34,637 nucleotides of DNA from Lachnospiraceae bacterium (GCA_024403615.1 JAKSRM010000016.1:1-34637), one strand, 5' to 3'. Positions 16,198-25,963 are shown, counted from the stretch's first letter. Numbers and translations: made by a program. The notes: generated by a model not told the origin, from the letters alone.

Positions 16198-17001
16198 ATG
16201 CTCAATCTAAAAAATCTCACCTATTACTGCAACTCGCTCAAATCCGAGCGGGAACAGCTGTTGCAAACCCCTGGCCTCGATTCCGACGACTACCTGGTCT
16301 CCCGAAAGCGAGCCAATGGGAAGACCAGTATTTTTATCCGTAAAAAGAATCCGAAAGATATTTCTTTGAAAAAAGATACTTATGTCAACAAAGAACTTCT
16401 TCCCGAAGCAAGAATAATTGCTCGGGTCATGCTAGCCAAAAAGCAGCTTGCCGACATTGACATGAAAATCAAAGTTCTCGATAACCTCATTCGTTTGCTT
16501 CATCGTCCCTCTTCTGCCGATTCATATTTGCAATGCCATCCATGGCTTCAGGAGCTACTTCCACAAGCTTTATCCAACGGTGAAAAACTGCTGACATGGA
16601 AAAATGAGCCCTACGAACGAAACATGAAGTATTCAGAAAACATAATATGCCCCACTGTGGTCCCAAATCTGTTTACCCGCAGTAAATCAGAAGCGGCCAT
16701 TATTTCCCGCTTCGAGCACTTCGGAATTCCTTACCATTACGATGAAATCCGGTATTTTAACGGCACTCCCCTGGCAATAGATTTTGTCTGCATCAATGTC
16801 AGCACTGGAAAGCAATGGTACTGGGATCACCGGGGCATGCTCGACGACAAATCTTACATCGAAAAAACGCTTTATTGCGAAGGGGTGCTCTTAAATGCAG
16901 GCATCATTTCAGGAATCAACCTAATCGTTACTGCAGAAACATCCGCGCATCCCCTCGACATGCAGGAAGTTGATGAAATGATTCATTATTACCTGCTATA
17001 A
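16198..17001 (+). CDS. Orphan protein family member 2, PD-(D/E)XK-like C-terminal domain
   Basis: A 267-residue paralogue of the protein at 7287-8090, with the conserved motifs at exactly the same residue numbers: RSKSE (161-165), HFGIPYHYDE, IDFVCIN (D195), WDHRGMLDD (209-217), GINLI and ETSAHPLD. The N-terminal half has diverged more but keeps NGKxxIFIR and YVN. The spacing of Glu, Asp and Asp-x-His suggests a PD-(D/E)XK-like nuclease fold; no activity is proven. Start support: GAAAGGA seven bases upstream. Like its paralogue it stands alone on the plus strand between minus-strand genes and is followed by an AT-rich repeat field without ORFs. The high identity confined to the C-terminal half suggests that domain carries the shared function. 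Confidence 0.85.
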   Translation: MLNLKNLTYYCNSLKSEREQLLQTPGLDSDDYLVSRKRANGKTSIFIRKKNPKDISLKKDTYVNKELLPEARIIARVMLAKKQLADIDMKIKVLDNLIRLLHRPSSADSYLQCHPWLQELLPQALSNGEKLLTWKNEPYERNMKYSENIICPTVVPNLFTRSKSEAAIISRFEHFGIPYHYDEIRYFNGTPLAIDFVCINVSTGKQWYWDHRGMLDDKSYIEKTLYCEGVLLNAGIISGINLIVTAETSAHPLDMQEVDEMIHYYLL

Positions 17002-17493
17002 GGGCTCGTTTTTGTTTATGTGCAGACAAATTTCCTCCCTCATGCCTCACTTTTATCTATGTACAAAACAAATTTCCTCCCTCATGCCTCACTTTTGTAC
17101 ATGTACATACAAGTTTAAAAAACAGTGAATATGAAATCCGTGTTTTACCCTGATAAATTTCTAAAAAAACCCAATTATTGTACATGGAGAGCTCATTTCT
17201 AATATAGTGAACATGTTTTATCGCATTTTATATACACTATTTTTCTGAACGGCCTCATGTGTACAAAAAACGGCGTTTTTTATTGTTTTTTGCCAAAATG
17301 ACGGCATTTTCATATGCACTATTTTCTATTCTGCCAGTATATGTACAAAAATTCAAAAAACGGCCCAAATTTTGCGGTTAAGTGCTGATAATCGTTAAAT
17401 TTCTGCTATTCACCATCCACACATGCACATATCTTTCATGCACACGCATCACTGACTTATTTCTCGTAGCCACGATTCACTTTCGTCGCTAAT
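17002..17493. other. Non-coding repeat field downstream of orphan gene 2
   Basis: About 490 bp, AT-rich, without a credible ORF. It holds a two-unit 42-bp repeat (17027-17110) and repeated TGTACA words (near 17060, 17097, 17103, 17177, 17258 and 17341), several followed by AAAAA and ACGGC. The TGTACA core is shared with the array at the right edge of the window. Confidence 0.7.
17027..17110. repeat. 42-bp tandem repeat, two units
   Basis: Units at 17027-17068 and 17069-17110. Both begin with the 28-bp identical block running from CAAATTTCCTCC to CCTCACTTTT and end with a TGTACA-containing tail. Confidence 0.9.
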
Positions 17494-17522
17494 ACAAAAA
17501 GACCGGAGCCAAAGCCCCGGTC
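17494..17522 (-). terminator. Terminator downstream of the secreted repeat-protein gene
   Basis: GACCGG (17501-17506) and CCGGTC (17517-17522) form the stem base, with GGGGC/GCTCC-type partial pairing inside. On the minus strand TTTTTG follows. It lies about 215 bp beyond the stop of the repeat-protein gene, after the degenerate repeats at 17530-17715. Confidence 0.8.
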
Positions 17523-17529
17523 TTTGTCA

Positions 17530-17715
17530 TATCAATATGTTATTTTGCGTCACTCCTCGCGATTTCACGTAAACATGTGTCTACGCCACGCGATTTCATG
17601 CCAACTTGTGCCTTGCGTCACTCCTCGCGCTTTCCGGCAACATGGGCCTTGCATCACGCCTCGCAATTTCATGTCAACATGTGTCTTGTGCCTCACGTCA
17701 GCATGCGTCGGTGTC
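17530..17715. repeat. Degenerate GC-rich repeats in the 3' region of the secreted protein gene
   Basis: The word TTGC(G/A)TCAC(T/G)CCTCGC occurs three times (near 17534, 17623 and 17649), each followed by (A/C)TTTC and a CAACATG(T/G)G-type word. Between the first two is an extra half-unit. No ORF is credible across it. Confidence 0.7.
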
Positions 17716-17736
17716 AGCGTCCGCCACCCCACAAAC

Positions 17737-20700
17737 TTAGTGGCAAACTTTGCATGCGCCATAGCCATGTGAAATGGCTTCATCATAGGTAATCATTCTT
17801 GCGGTGCTTGTCAGCGTTGGGCACCATTCTTCATGGTATTTGGATCCAGTTGCTGTAACGTAAACTACGCGCTGCCACTGTGCATACAGGTATACGGATG
17901 CGCCATCGGTCTTGCTCAAGTTCTTAACAGTTGCACCATTTGCGTAAGATTTGCCACTTCCGTCCTTCTTGGTATTCCATCCAATGAACTGATAGCCTTT
18001 TCTTGTGTAAGTATTGGACTTCAGGGTGTAGGATGTTCCATACTTTCTGGAGGTCATGCTTGCCATCGCCTTGAAGTTCGGATCACCGCTGTAATCATAG
18101 TTCGGGCTGAATACGATCTTGTAAGTATTTACTCTCCACTGTGCATACAGGTATACGGAACCACCGTTGGTAGAAGTCAGGTTCTTGAACTCTGCTGCAT
18201 TTGCATAAGATGTTCCGCTTCCGTCTCTCTTTGTATTCCATCCGGTAAAGGTGTATCCAGTTCTTGTATAGGTGTTAGCTGACAGATTATAAGTCTCGCC
18301 ATATACACGGCCAGTCATGCTTGGCATAGCCTTGAAACCAGATACATTGCTGTAATCGTAGTTTGGGCTAAATACAACTTTGTAAGTATTTAATGCCCAC
18401 TGTGCATACAGGTATACAGATGCACCATTGGTTGCGGTCAGGTTCTTAACGCTTGCACCATCTTTATAAGATTTGCCGCTTCCGTCTTTCTTTGTGTTCC
18501 ATCCAACGAAATGATAGCCTTTTCTAGCATAAATATTGGCTGTCAAAGTATACGCAACATCATACTTTCTGCCCGTCATGCTAGCCATGGCCTTGAAGTT
18601 CGTATCTTTGCTGTAATCATAGTTCGGGCTGAATACGATCTTGTAAGTATTTACTTTCCACTGAGCGTACAGATAAACAGTTCCGTTATTTGTAGAGGTC
18701 AGGTTCTTGATTGCTGCACCCTCTGCATAAGCTGTTCCGCTTCCGTCTCTCTTTGTGTTCCATCCAGTAAAGGTATATCCGGTTCTTGCATAAGTATTTG
18801 CAGACAGATTATAGCTTGTGTCATATGCTACATCCGTCATGCTAGGCATTACTACAAAGTTCGGATCGTTTTTGTATTCATAGTTCGGGCTGAATGCTAC
18901 ACGATAGGTATTTGGAGCCCACTGTGCATACAGGTAAGCTGTCGCACCATTGGTTGCTGTCAGATTCTGAACAGATGCCTTATCTGCATAAGATTCTCCG
19001 CTGCCGTCTCTCTTTGTATTCCATCCAGTGAAATGGTAGCCTTTTCTAGCATATGTATTAGCAGTCAAAGTATAAGCTGTGTCATACTTTCTGGAGGTCA
19101 TGCTAGCCATTGCCTTGAAGTTCGCATCCTTGCTGTAATCATAGTTTGGGCTGAATGCGATCTTATAAGTATTTGGTGTCCATTTTGCATAGAAGGTAAC
19201 ATTGCTATTTGTATTTGCAGCAATGGTTGTTACTTTCGTTTTGAAAGAAGCATCCTTGTACCAACCAGCGAAAGTGCAGCCTTCACGTGTAGGATTCTGC
19301 AATGTAATTTCAAGATTATTCTTGATAAGTCCCGTTGGGTTGCCTGGATCATTTGTTCCGCCATTTAATACGTAAGTAACCTTATAATCAATTGCAGGAA
19401 GTGTTACCTCATCCAGTGTAGCTACCGCTGTTGCTTCACGATCAAAGAACAAGTTTCCACATTCATTGCAGATATAGTAAGTAATATGTCCTGGTCTATA
19501 ACCAGTAGCCTCTAAAGCACTGATCTCTACAATATGGTTGTGCTGGCATTCCGGCGCATAAGTTAAATAAATATCCAGTGTATCCGAAGCCTCTTTTTCT
19601 GTAAACTGAGCGCCCCAATAATAGGTTTCTCCAGCTTCTACATCGGCGCAAGCATACAAAATTCCATCGTCACTAGCAAATTTGTTCTTCCACTGTGATT
19701 CCGTTCCAAAATATCCATATAATTTTTGTCCACAGTTATTGGAGGAAAGAATATATCCACCAGATTTTTCCGGTACAAATTTGATATAAGTAATATCTTC
19801 ACCGGAAACGTATACCGACAGAGGCTCATTTACAAAGATTTCTAATTCAATGGCTGATCCACACTCGTCGCAGATTCCATTTTCATCCGCATCCGTATGT
19901 GGTAATCTTGGAATGATTTCGTGACCATCTAAATATTCTCCACAGTCATTGCAATATAAACCTGCTGTATAGCCTGGAGTGCTGCAAGATGGGCTTACTG
20001 CTTCGGTATCAATAAGGTCTTTATGTTTGCAGTATGCTGGATCTTCTACGACTTCCATATCAACGGAAGCTGTAGCGCCCATATATTTTACTGTTAATGG
20101 ATAGGTCCAGCCAGCATTTAACTCCCAAAAATCTGGATCCACGCCGATATGATACTCAATAGAATGTCTGGCTCTCGCATAGACATCGTAGTTATTTGAA
20201 AGGCTGTCTCCGTAGATATATGGATCCAGGAAGAATTTTGTAAAGGACTCGCCATTGAATTCCATTACGGAATCATTAAATCGAGGGTCGCACTCTAAAG
20301 CTTTTGTTGTACCGTCGGAATAGGTTACGTATACTGGTATACTTTGTGCGATTGCCATATCAATTGCAGGATCTTCTAAGTAAGCATTTGAATCAAGTAC
20401 GGTAATAGGGTCCTCCACGCTGATACTTAATACAGGATTTTCAACAACATTAATATTTATAGAAGAATTATAGGTAACTGGAGAATGCTCTTCTTCGTTA
20501 AAATCTAATTGAATTTCATGAGCATTATTTCCAATTTCTTCTGCAACATAAGCGCCATCGTAAATAGGAAAGCCATCTAAAGAAAGACCGTACTCACTAA
20601 AGAGAACTTCGCCTAATTGAGCATAAGAATTGTTATAGATATATGGTTCATAACCAAAGTCGTAATAAACAACGGTTCCATCGGCCAGAGTTACATTTGC

Positions 20701-21426
20701 GCCGATACCGGTCCAATAAGTATCAATTCCACAAATAACATCGTGGGCATTGAAAAACTCAATGGCTACAATTTCATCCCTAAAAGGATCAAACTCCTGC
20801 ATCAATGTTTTGCATACATCGCAGAAGTTGTCTTCATTTTCATCGGTATGTGGTAACTGAGCGATTTCTTCATGACCAGAAATAAATGTGTCACAGTCTA
20901 AGCAGTAAACGCCCTCTGTGTAACCTGGAGCCTGACAAGTCGGCTCTATAACGGCATCCTCTATTACCTGGCTGTGCAGACAATTGGCTGGATTAATCAG
21001 AGAGACTGTGATTTCTTGTGGCCCATTGTCTCCATATGAGCCGACGGCATAATAGTAAGTCTGTCCGGCTTCTAATTCCGCGGTCAGCTTGAAACCCAAA
21101 TCATATCCACCGTCATCATCAAAAGCAAGTTCCTGCTTCTCTTCATCAAGAAGGAATGCATACGGATCACAATTCAAATCAAAATCTGTTTCTGATTTAA
21201 AAGTGTAGGTTGCTGTTTCCTCAGGGATGAATTTGAAATAAGCATGTTCTTCTCCTTCAACCTGAATCGTCAAAGAGTCCCCTACGAAAATCTCAGTAGC
21301 AGATACTTCGAGACTCTCTCCCAATTCAACTTCATCCGCAAATACTGTCGTGCCCATGGTTGGCAATAACGTCAAAGCCATGAAGAATGTCAGTATCCAA
21401 GCTGATAATTTCTTGAATCGTTTCAT
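17737..21426 (-). CDS. Secreted multi-domain protein with InlB-type (Listeria-Bacteroides) repeats
   Basis: A 1229-residue exported protein. It starts with a signal peptide (MKRFKKLSAWILTFFMALTL, cleavage near VFADE). The middle alternates beta-sandwich-like segments with three Cys-rich modules beginning CLHS, CKHK and CQHN, the first two containing CxxC pairs and an LPHTDxxEDNxCDxC signature that may bind zinc. Residues about 680-750 hold one classical InlB repeat (FAGWYKD, FYAKW). Residues 751-1184 hold five 87-residue repeats (FSPNY, GYxFxGWNTKxDGSG, YLYAQW). The end matches a common Lachnospiraceae module (VYVTATGSKYHxxxC, ACKVCH). No LPxTG motif or C-terminal anchor is seen, so it is probably released or held by non-covalent contacts. 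Start support: AAGGAGAG eleven bases upstream. A surface or adhesion role is inference. Confidence 0.92.
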   Translation of the reverse strand: MKRFKKLSAWILTFFMALTLLPTMGTTVFADEVELGESLEVSATEIFVGDSLTIQVEGEEHAYFKFIPEETATYTFKSETDFDLNCDPYAFLLDEEKQELAFDDDGGYDLGFKLTAELEAGQTYYYAVGSYGDNGPQEITVSLINPANCLHSQVIEDAVIEPTCQAPGYTEGVYCLDCDTFISGHEEIAQLPHTDENEDNFCDVCKTLMQEFDPFRDEIVAIEFFNAHDVICGIDTYWTGIGANVTLADGTVVYYDFGYEPYIYNNSYAQLGEVLFSEYGLSLDGFPIYDGAYVAEEIGNNAHEIQLDFNEEEHSPVTYNSSININVVENPVLSISVEDPITVLDSNAYLEDPAIDMAIAQSIPVYVTYSDGTTKALECDPRFNDSVMEFNGESFTKFFLDPYIYGDSLSNNYDVYARARHSIEYHIGVDPDFWELNAGWTYPLTVKYMGATASVDMEVVEDPAYCKHKDLIDTEAVSPSCSTPGYTAGLYCNDCGEYLDGHEIIPRLPHTDADENGICDECGSAIELEIFVNEPLSVYVSGEDITYIKFVPEKSGGYILSSNNCGQKLYGYFGTESQWKNKFASDDGILYACADVEAGETYYWGAQFTEKEASDTLDIYLTYAPECQHNHIVEISALEATGYRPGHITYYICNECGNLFFDREATAVATLDEVTLPAIDYKVTYVLNGGTNDPGNPTGLIKNNLEITLQNPTREGCTFAGWYKDASFKTKVTTIAANTNSNVTFYAKWTPNTYKIAFSPNYDYSKDANFKAMASMTSRKYDTAYTLTANTYARKGYHFTGWNTKRDGSGESYADKASVQNLTATNGATAYLYAQWAPNTYRVAFSPNYEYKNDPNFVVMPSMTDVAYDTSYNLSANTYARTGYTFTGWNTKRDGSGTAYAEGAAIKNLTSTNNGTVYLYAQWKVNTYKIVFSPNYDYSKDTNFKAMASMTGRKYDVAYTLTANIYARKGYHFVGWNTKKDGSGKSYKDGASVKNLTATNGASVYLYAQWALNTYKVVFSPNYDYSNVSGFKAMPSMTGRVYGETYNLSANTYTRTGYTFTGWNTKRDGSGTSYANAAEFKNLTSTNGGSVYLYAQWRVNTYKIVFSPNYDYSGDPNFKAMASMTSRKYGTSYTLKSNTYTRKGYQFIGWNTKKDGSGKSYANGATVKNLSKTDGASVYLYAQWQRVVYVTATGSKYHEEWCPTLTSTARMITYDEAISHGYGACKVCH
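17875..19176 (-). repeat. Five 261-bp in-gene repeats in A-B-A-B-A order
   Basis: Five 87-codon units, contiguous. Units 1, 3 and 5 share AMASMTxRKY and RKGYxF; units 2 and 4 share MPSMT and RTGYTFTGW. The alternation implies that a two-unit block of 522 bp was duplicated. Confidence 0.9.
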
Positions 21427-21514
21427 TTGTTTGTTCTCTCCTTGTTTATTTATTGACTATATAGATTATTTAGTCGTTATTTTATACGAAAGTACGTATT
21501 TTTTCACTTATTTA

Positions 21515-22186
21515 TTAATGGTGGCAGCATGAGTGGAAATCATCGATGTCCGCTGCCATCCAGCGGCCTTCATTGGCAGAAGCATCGCCAGCTGACTGTT
21601 CTGACAGCCCCGTCTGTGCAGCTTGGCCGTCCTGTCCTTCCGCGTCTTCCTCATAGGCTTCAAACTTGAAGTGCATGCCTGTGAAGAACTTCAGCGCCCG
21701 TTCTTTCGCTTCTTCGCTGGCCCATTGCTCCGGCAATTTCAGCCAAACTTTCTGGGCGCCACATAAATTGGCCTTGTCCACTAGCATACGGAGGGCAAAT
21801 TCGCCAAATCCATGATTCCGCAGACCCGGGAGGATGCCTACCTGATCAATATAGAAGCGGAAACGGTCGATATCGCAGAGAATGCGGCCGCAGCCCATAC
21901 ACAGGACTTGTTTACCGTATTCGTTGATTTTTGCCGTTTCCAGAGCTTTGTTTACAGGTCCATCCGTGCTCGCGCCAACACCAACACCAGTCACGCCAGT
22001 TCCACCTGCCGCGTCAGCCGCGCCAGCATCTTCTAACGGAAGGTCCACCAGAATATTTACTGCCAGCCCGTCCAGTTCATCGGCTTCGCCGCTGATATTT
22101 TCGATTGCATCACATAAAGATAACTGACGTACCTTAAGTACGTCAGTTAATTCTTCACCTTGATTTATGTATTTACCATGAATCAT
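21515..22186 (-). CDS. GNAT-family N-acetyltransferase-like protein with low-complexity insertions
   Basis: A 223-residue protein. The segment YIDQVGILPGLRNHGFGEFALRMLVDKA (about 110-138) is the GNAT motif A, whose Arg-x-x-Gly-x-Gly type loop (R121-N-H-G-F-G) binds acetyl-CoA; ALKFFTGMHFKFEA fits the last GNAT strand and helix. Two parts are unusual: a Gly/Ala/Thr/Val-rich insertion at residues 53-75 and a Gln/Ser/Ala-rich segment before the end DIDDFHSCCHH. A CxxC (MGCGRIL, then C) precedes motif A. The substrate is unknown. Start support: AAAGGT about eight bases upstream. It follows rpoC by 72 bp without a terminator and may be co-transcribed with it. Confidence 0.78.
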   Translation of the reverse strand: MIHGKYINQGEELTDVLKVRQLSLCDAIENISGEADELDGLAVNILVDLPLEDAGAADAAGGTGVTGVGVGASTDGPVNKALETAKINEYGKQVLCMGCGRILCDIDRFRFYIDQVGILPGLRNHGFGEFALRMLVDKANLCGAQKVWLKLPEQWASEEAKERALKFFTGMHFKFEAYEEDAEGQDGQAAQTGLSEQSAGDASANEGRWMAADIDDFHSCCHH

Positions 22187-22258
22187 AGTTTTTACCTTTT
22201 ACTCGGCGGCCGCTGGCGCAGCGTTTACCGTTTGCCATTCGTCCGCCGTTTCAGTTAT

Positions 22259-25200
22259 TTATTCTTCGTCTTCAATGTCCGCTGCATCTACTGCTACGAA
22301 TTCTTCTGCAATAAGATCTGCAATGTCAGCGTCAAGAGCTGCGTCTGCTGGGCTTACAGTAGCTTCGCCTGCTGCTGCAACAGCTTCCTGATATTTATTC
22401 TCAGCTGCTTCTGCGATCATATCATCAGTGTTCAGATGTACGTTGCGGTAACGTTTCATACCAGTTCCTGCTGGGATCAGCTTACCAATGATAACGTTCT
22501 CTTTCAGACCGATCAATGGGTCAACCTTACCGTTAATAGCAGCTTCGGTCAGAACCTTTGTGGTCTCCTGGAAGGAAGCAGCACTCAGGAAGGAGTTGGT
22601 TGCCAGAGAAGCCTTGGTAATACCAAGAATAATCTGTTTGCCTTCTGCTGGAGCTTTGCCTTCTGCGATCAGAGCCTTGTTAGTCTTGTTGAATTCAACT
22701 AAGTTAACAGTCGTTCCAGCTAAGAAGTTAGAATCACCAGCTTCGTCAATACGAACCTTCTTCAGCATCTGACGAACGATTACTTCGATGTGCTTATCGT
22801 TAATTTCTACACCCTGAAGTCTGTATACTCTCTGTACTTCCTTCATGATATAGTCCTGAACGTCCTTAACATCTTTAACTTTCATGATGTCATGAGGGTT
22901 AATAGAACCTTCGGTCAGTTTCTCACCAACGTCAACTTTAACTTTCTGGCCTTCCTGGATTCTCATGGTTGAGCCGTAAGGAATCAGGTAAGCTTTCTCT
23001 TTGCCGTCTTCGTCAGTTACAACGATTTCACGTTTGTTCTTGTTCATGCGTACTTCTGCAGTTCCTGCGAACTCAGAAATAATAGCAACACCTTTAGGTT
23101 TACGAGCTTCGAACAGCTCCTCAACACGAGGAAGACCCTGGGTAATATCATCACCTGCAACACCGCCGGTATGGAAGGTTCTCATGGTCAACTGAGTACC
23201 AGGCTCACCGATGGACTGAGCAGCGATAATACCAACAGCTTCACCAACCTGAACTGCCTGGCCGGTAGCCATGTTGGCACCGTAGCACTTAGAGCAGATA
23301 CCAGTCTCGCTCTGGCAGGTAAGGGCGGTACGGATCTTAACAGCCTTTGCACCACTCTTCATAACAGCATCCGCACGGGATGGAGTGATCATATGGTTCT
23401 TAGCAACAATAACGTTGCCCTTCTTGTCAAGGATATCTTCTGCAGCATATCTGCCTAAGATACGCTCGCGTAAGTCTTCAATTTCTTCTTTGCCATCCAT
23501 GAAGGACTGTACTTCCATGTATGGGATTTCGTCTTCGCCTTCGCAGCAATCAAGCTGATTGATAATCAGTTCCTGAGCAACGTCAACCAGACGACGGGTC
23601 AGGTAACCAGAGTCGGCGGTACGAAGAGCGGTATCGGACAAACCTTTACGTGCGCCATGGGCGGAAATGAAGTACTCCAATACGTCCAGACCTTCACGGA
23701 AGTTTGACTTGATAGGGAGCTCGATGGTACGACCGGTTGTATCAGCCATCAGACCACGCATGCCGGCCAGCTGTTTAATCTGCTGGTCAGAACCACGGGC
23801 ACCAGAGTCTGCCATCATATAAATGTTATTGTATTTGTCCAGAGTGTTCATCAGAGCGGATGTAACTTCACGGTCAGCCTCTTCCCAAATATCAATAACG
23901 CTGTTGTAACGCTCTTCTTCCGTTAACATACCCATACGGTAGTCCTGCTGAATGTTTTCAACTGTTTCCTCAGCTCTCTTAACGATATCCTTCTTCTCAT
24001 CTGGAACGGTCATATCGGAAATAGATACTGTGAAAGCAGCTCTGGTTGCGTACTTGTAACCCATGCTCTTGATGTTATCGAGAACTTCTGCAGTTACCGT
24101 AGCACCATGAATATTAATAACTTTTTCAAGGATCTTCTTTAAAGTCTTCTTATCAACAAGTTTGTCGATTTCCAGTTTCAGGTAATCGTTGTCTTTCTTT
24201 CTCTCTACGAAGCCTAAATCCTGAGGAATGATTTCGTTGAACAGGAGACGGCCGAGGGAAGTATCGATAACGCCGGTAATGGTTTTACCCTTTGCGTTCT
24301 TAGCTTCTACTCTAACTTTAATCTTGCTGTGGAGAGTGATGACATGGTTCTCATATGCAAGGATAGCTTCGTTAATGTTCTTGAAAGCTTTTCCTTCGCC
24401 TGGTTCGCCATCACGCTGCTGGGTCAGGTAGTAAATACCTAAAACCATATCCTGGCTAGGAACAGCTACAGGAGCGCCATCGGAAGGTTTCAGCAGGTTG
24501 TTTGGTGAAAGCAGAAGGAATCTGCACTCAGCCTGAGCCTCTGCGGAAAGTGGAAGATGAGCTGCCATCTGGTCACCGTCGAAGTCAGCGTTGTATGCGG
24601 TACAAACTAATGGATGAAGTCGGATAGCACGGCCTTCTACAAGGATTGGCTCGAAAGCCTGGATACCTAATCTATGAAGGGTAGGCGCACGGTTTAACAT
24701 AACCGGATGTTCTCTGATAACTTCCTCTAAAACATCCCAAACTTCTGGCTGAAGTTTTTCAACCATCTTCTTAGCCTGTTTAATGTTGTTTGCTTTTTCA
24801 TAATCGCAGAGCTTCTTCATAACGAAAGGCTTGAATAATTCTACTGCCATTTCCTTAGGAAGACCGCACTGGTAAATCTTAAGTTCCGGACCAACAACGA
24901 TAACGGAACGTCCTGAGTAGTCAACACGTTTTCCTAACAGGTTCTGACGGAAACGTCCCTGTTTACCTTTCAGCATGTCAGAAAGGGATTTCAGAGAACG
25001 GTTGCCAGGGCCAGTTACTGGACGGCCTCTTCTGCCGTTGTCGATTAATGCGTCAACTGCTTCCTGAAGCATTCTCTTCTCATTGCGAACAATGATTTCC
25101 GGAGCGCCTAATTCAAGAAGTCTCTTCAGACGGTTGTTACGGTTGATGATTCTTCTGTATAAATCGTTCAGGTCAGAGGTTGCGAAACGGCCACCGTCTA

Positions 25201-25951
25201 ACTGAACCATAGGACGAAGATCTGGAGGGATTACAGGGATAACCTTTAATACCATCCATTCTGGTCTGTTGCCGCTCTTACGGAAAGCTTCTACAACTTC
25301 CAGTCTCTTGATGAGTTTTGCTTTCTTCTGGCCAGTTGCACCTTCTAATGCAGCCAGAAGCTCTTCATTTAATTCGTCCAGATCGATTGCTGTTAAGATT
25401 TCATCGATAGCTTCAGCGCCCATGCCTACTCTTAAGGTAGCAGCTTTTTCGCCGTTGCGCTCTAAAGCATCATTGTAATCTTTCTCAGAAAGAACGTCTT
25501 TGTACTTCAGGTCTGTCTCGCCTGGATCCAGAACGATATAGCTTGCAAAGTACAGAACTTTCTCTAAGGTCTTAGGTGAAAGGTCTAAGATCAGTCCCAT
25601 TCTGGAAGGGATGCCCTTGAAGTACCAGATGTGGGATACAGGAGCTGCCAATTCGATAGAGCCCATACGCTCACGACGTACAGAAGCTTTGGTTACTTCA
25701 ACGCCGCAACGATCACAGATAACACCTTTATATCTAACTTTCTTATATTTACCACAGTGACATTCCCAGTCCTTGGAAGGTCCGAAAATCTTTTCGCAGA
25801 ACAGACCGTCTTTTTCCGGTTTGAGGGTTCTGTAGTTAATTGTCTCTGGCTTTGTTACTTCGCCGTGAGACCATTCTCTGATTTTATCAGGTGAGGCGAG
25901 ACCAATTTTGATCTTGTCGAATGCCAAATTTGAATTTGCTGTTTGTGTCAT
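22259..25951 (-). CDS. rpoC: DNA-directed RNA polymerase subunit beta'
   Basis: This is the catalytic largest subunit of RNA polymerase. The 1230-residue product has the N-terminal zinc ribbon with Cys64, Cys66, Cys79 and Cys82, the catalytic loop NADFDGD (454-460) whose three Asp residues hold the active-site magnesium, the bridge-helix and trigger-loop region around [21 protein letters not shown], and the second zinc site ([13 protein letters not shown]). The length is normal for Firmicutes. The C-terminal end is Ala/Asp/Glu-rich. Start support: AGGAGG ten bases upstream, overlapping the end of rpoB; the two genes are 12 bp apart. Confidence 0.99.
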   Translation of the reverse strand: MTQTANSNLAFDKIKIGLASPDKIREWSHGEVTKPETINYRTLKPEKDGLFCEKIFGPSKDWECHCGKYKKVRYKGVICDRCGVEVTKASVRRERMGSIELAAPVSHIWYFKGIPSRMGLILDLSPKTLEKVLYFASYIVLDPGETDLKYKDVLSEKDYNDALERNGEKAATLRVGMGAEAIDEILTAIDLDELNEELLAALEGATGQKKAKLIKRLEVVEAFRKSGNRPEWMVLKVIPVIPPDLRPMVQLDGGRFATSDLNDLYRRIINRNNRLKRLLELGAPEIIVRNEKRMLQEAVDALIDNGRRGRPVTGPGNRSLKSLSDMLKGKQGRFRQNLLGKRVDYSGRSVIVVGPELKIYQCGLPKEMAVELFKPFVMKKLCDYEKANNIKQAKKMVEKLQPEVWDVLEEVIREHPVMLNRAPTLHRLGIQAFEPILVEGRAIRLHPLVCTAYNADFDGDQMAAHLPLSAEAQAECRFLLLSPNNLLKPSDGAPVAVPSQDMVLGIYYLTQQRDGEPGEGKAFKNINEAILAYENHVITLHSKIKVRVEAKNAKGKTITGVIDTSLGRLLFNEIIPQDLGFVERKKDNDYLKLEIDKLVDKKTLKKILEKVINIHGATVTAEVLDNIKSMGYKYATRAAFTVSISDMTVPDEKKDIVKRAEETVENIQQDYRMGMLTEEERYNSVIDIWEEADREVTSALMNTLDKYNNIYMMADSGARGSDQQIKQLAGMRGLMADTTGRTIELPIKSNFREGLDVLEYFISAHGARKGLSDTALRTADSGYLTRRLVDVAQELIINQLDCCEGEDEIPYMEVQSFMDGKEEIEDLRERILGRYAAEDILDKKGNVIVAKNHMITPSRADAVMKSGAKAVKIRTALTCQSETGICSKCYGANMATGQAVQVGEAVGIIAAQSIGEPGTQLTMRTFHTGGVAGDDITQGLPRVEELFEARKPKGVAIISEFAGTAEVRMNKNKREIVVTDEDGKEKAYLIPYGSTMRIQEGQKVKVDVGEKLTEGSINPHDIMKVKDVKDVQDYIMKEVQRVYRLQGVEINDKHIEVIVRQMLKKVRIDEAGDSNFLAGTTVNLVEFNKTNKALIAEGKAPAEGKQIILGITKASLATNSFLSAASFQETTKVLTEAAINGKVDPLIGLKENVIIGKLIPAGTGMKRYRNVHLNTDDMIAEAAENKYQEAVAAAGEATVSPADAALDADIADLIAEEFVAVDAADIEDEE

Positions 25952-25963
25952 TCTTTAACCCTC

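Noticed and set aside
18511..19368. 285-residue plus-strand ORF
   Set aside because: It is antisense to the InlB-type repeats, whose periodicity keeps the frame open; the sense gene has a signal peptide and RBS.
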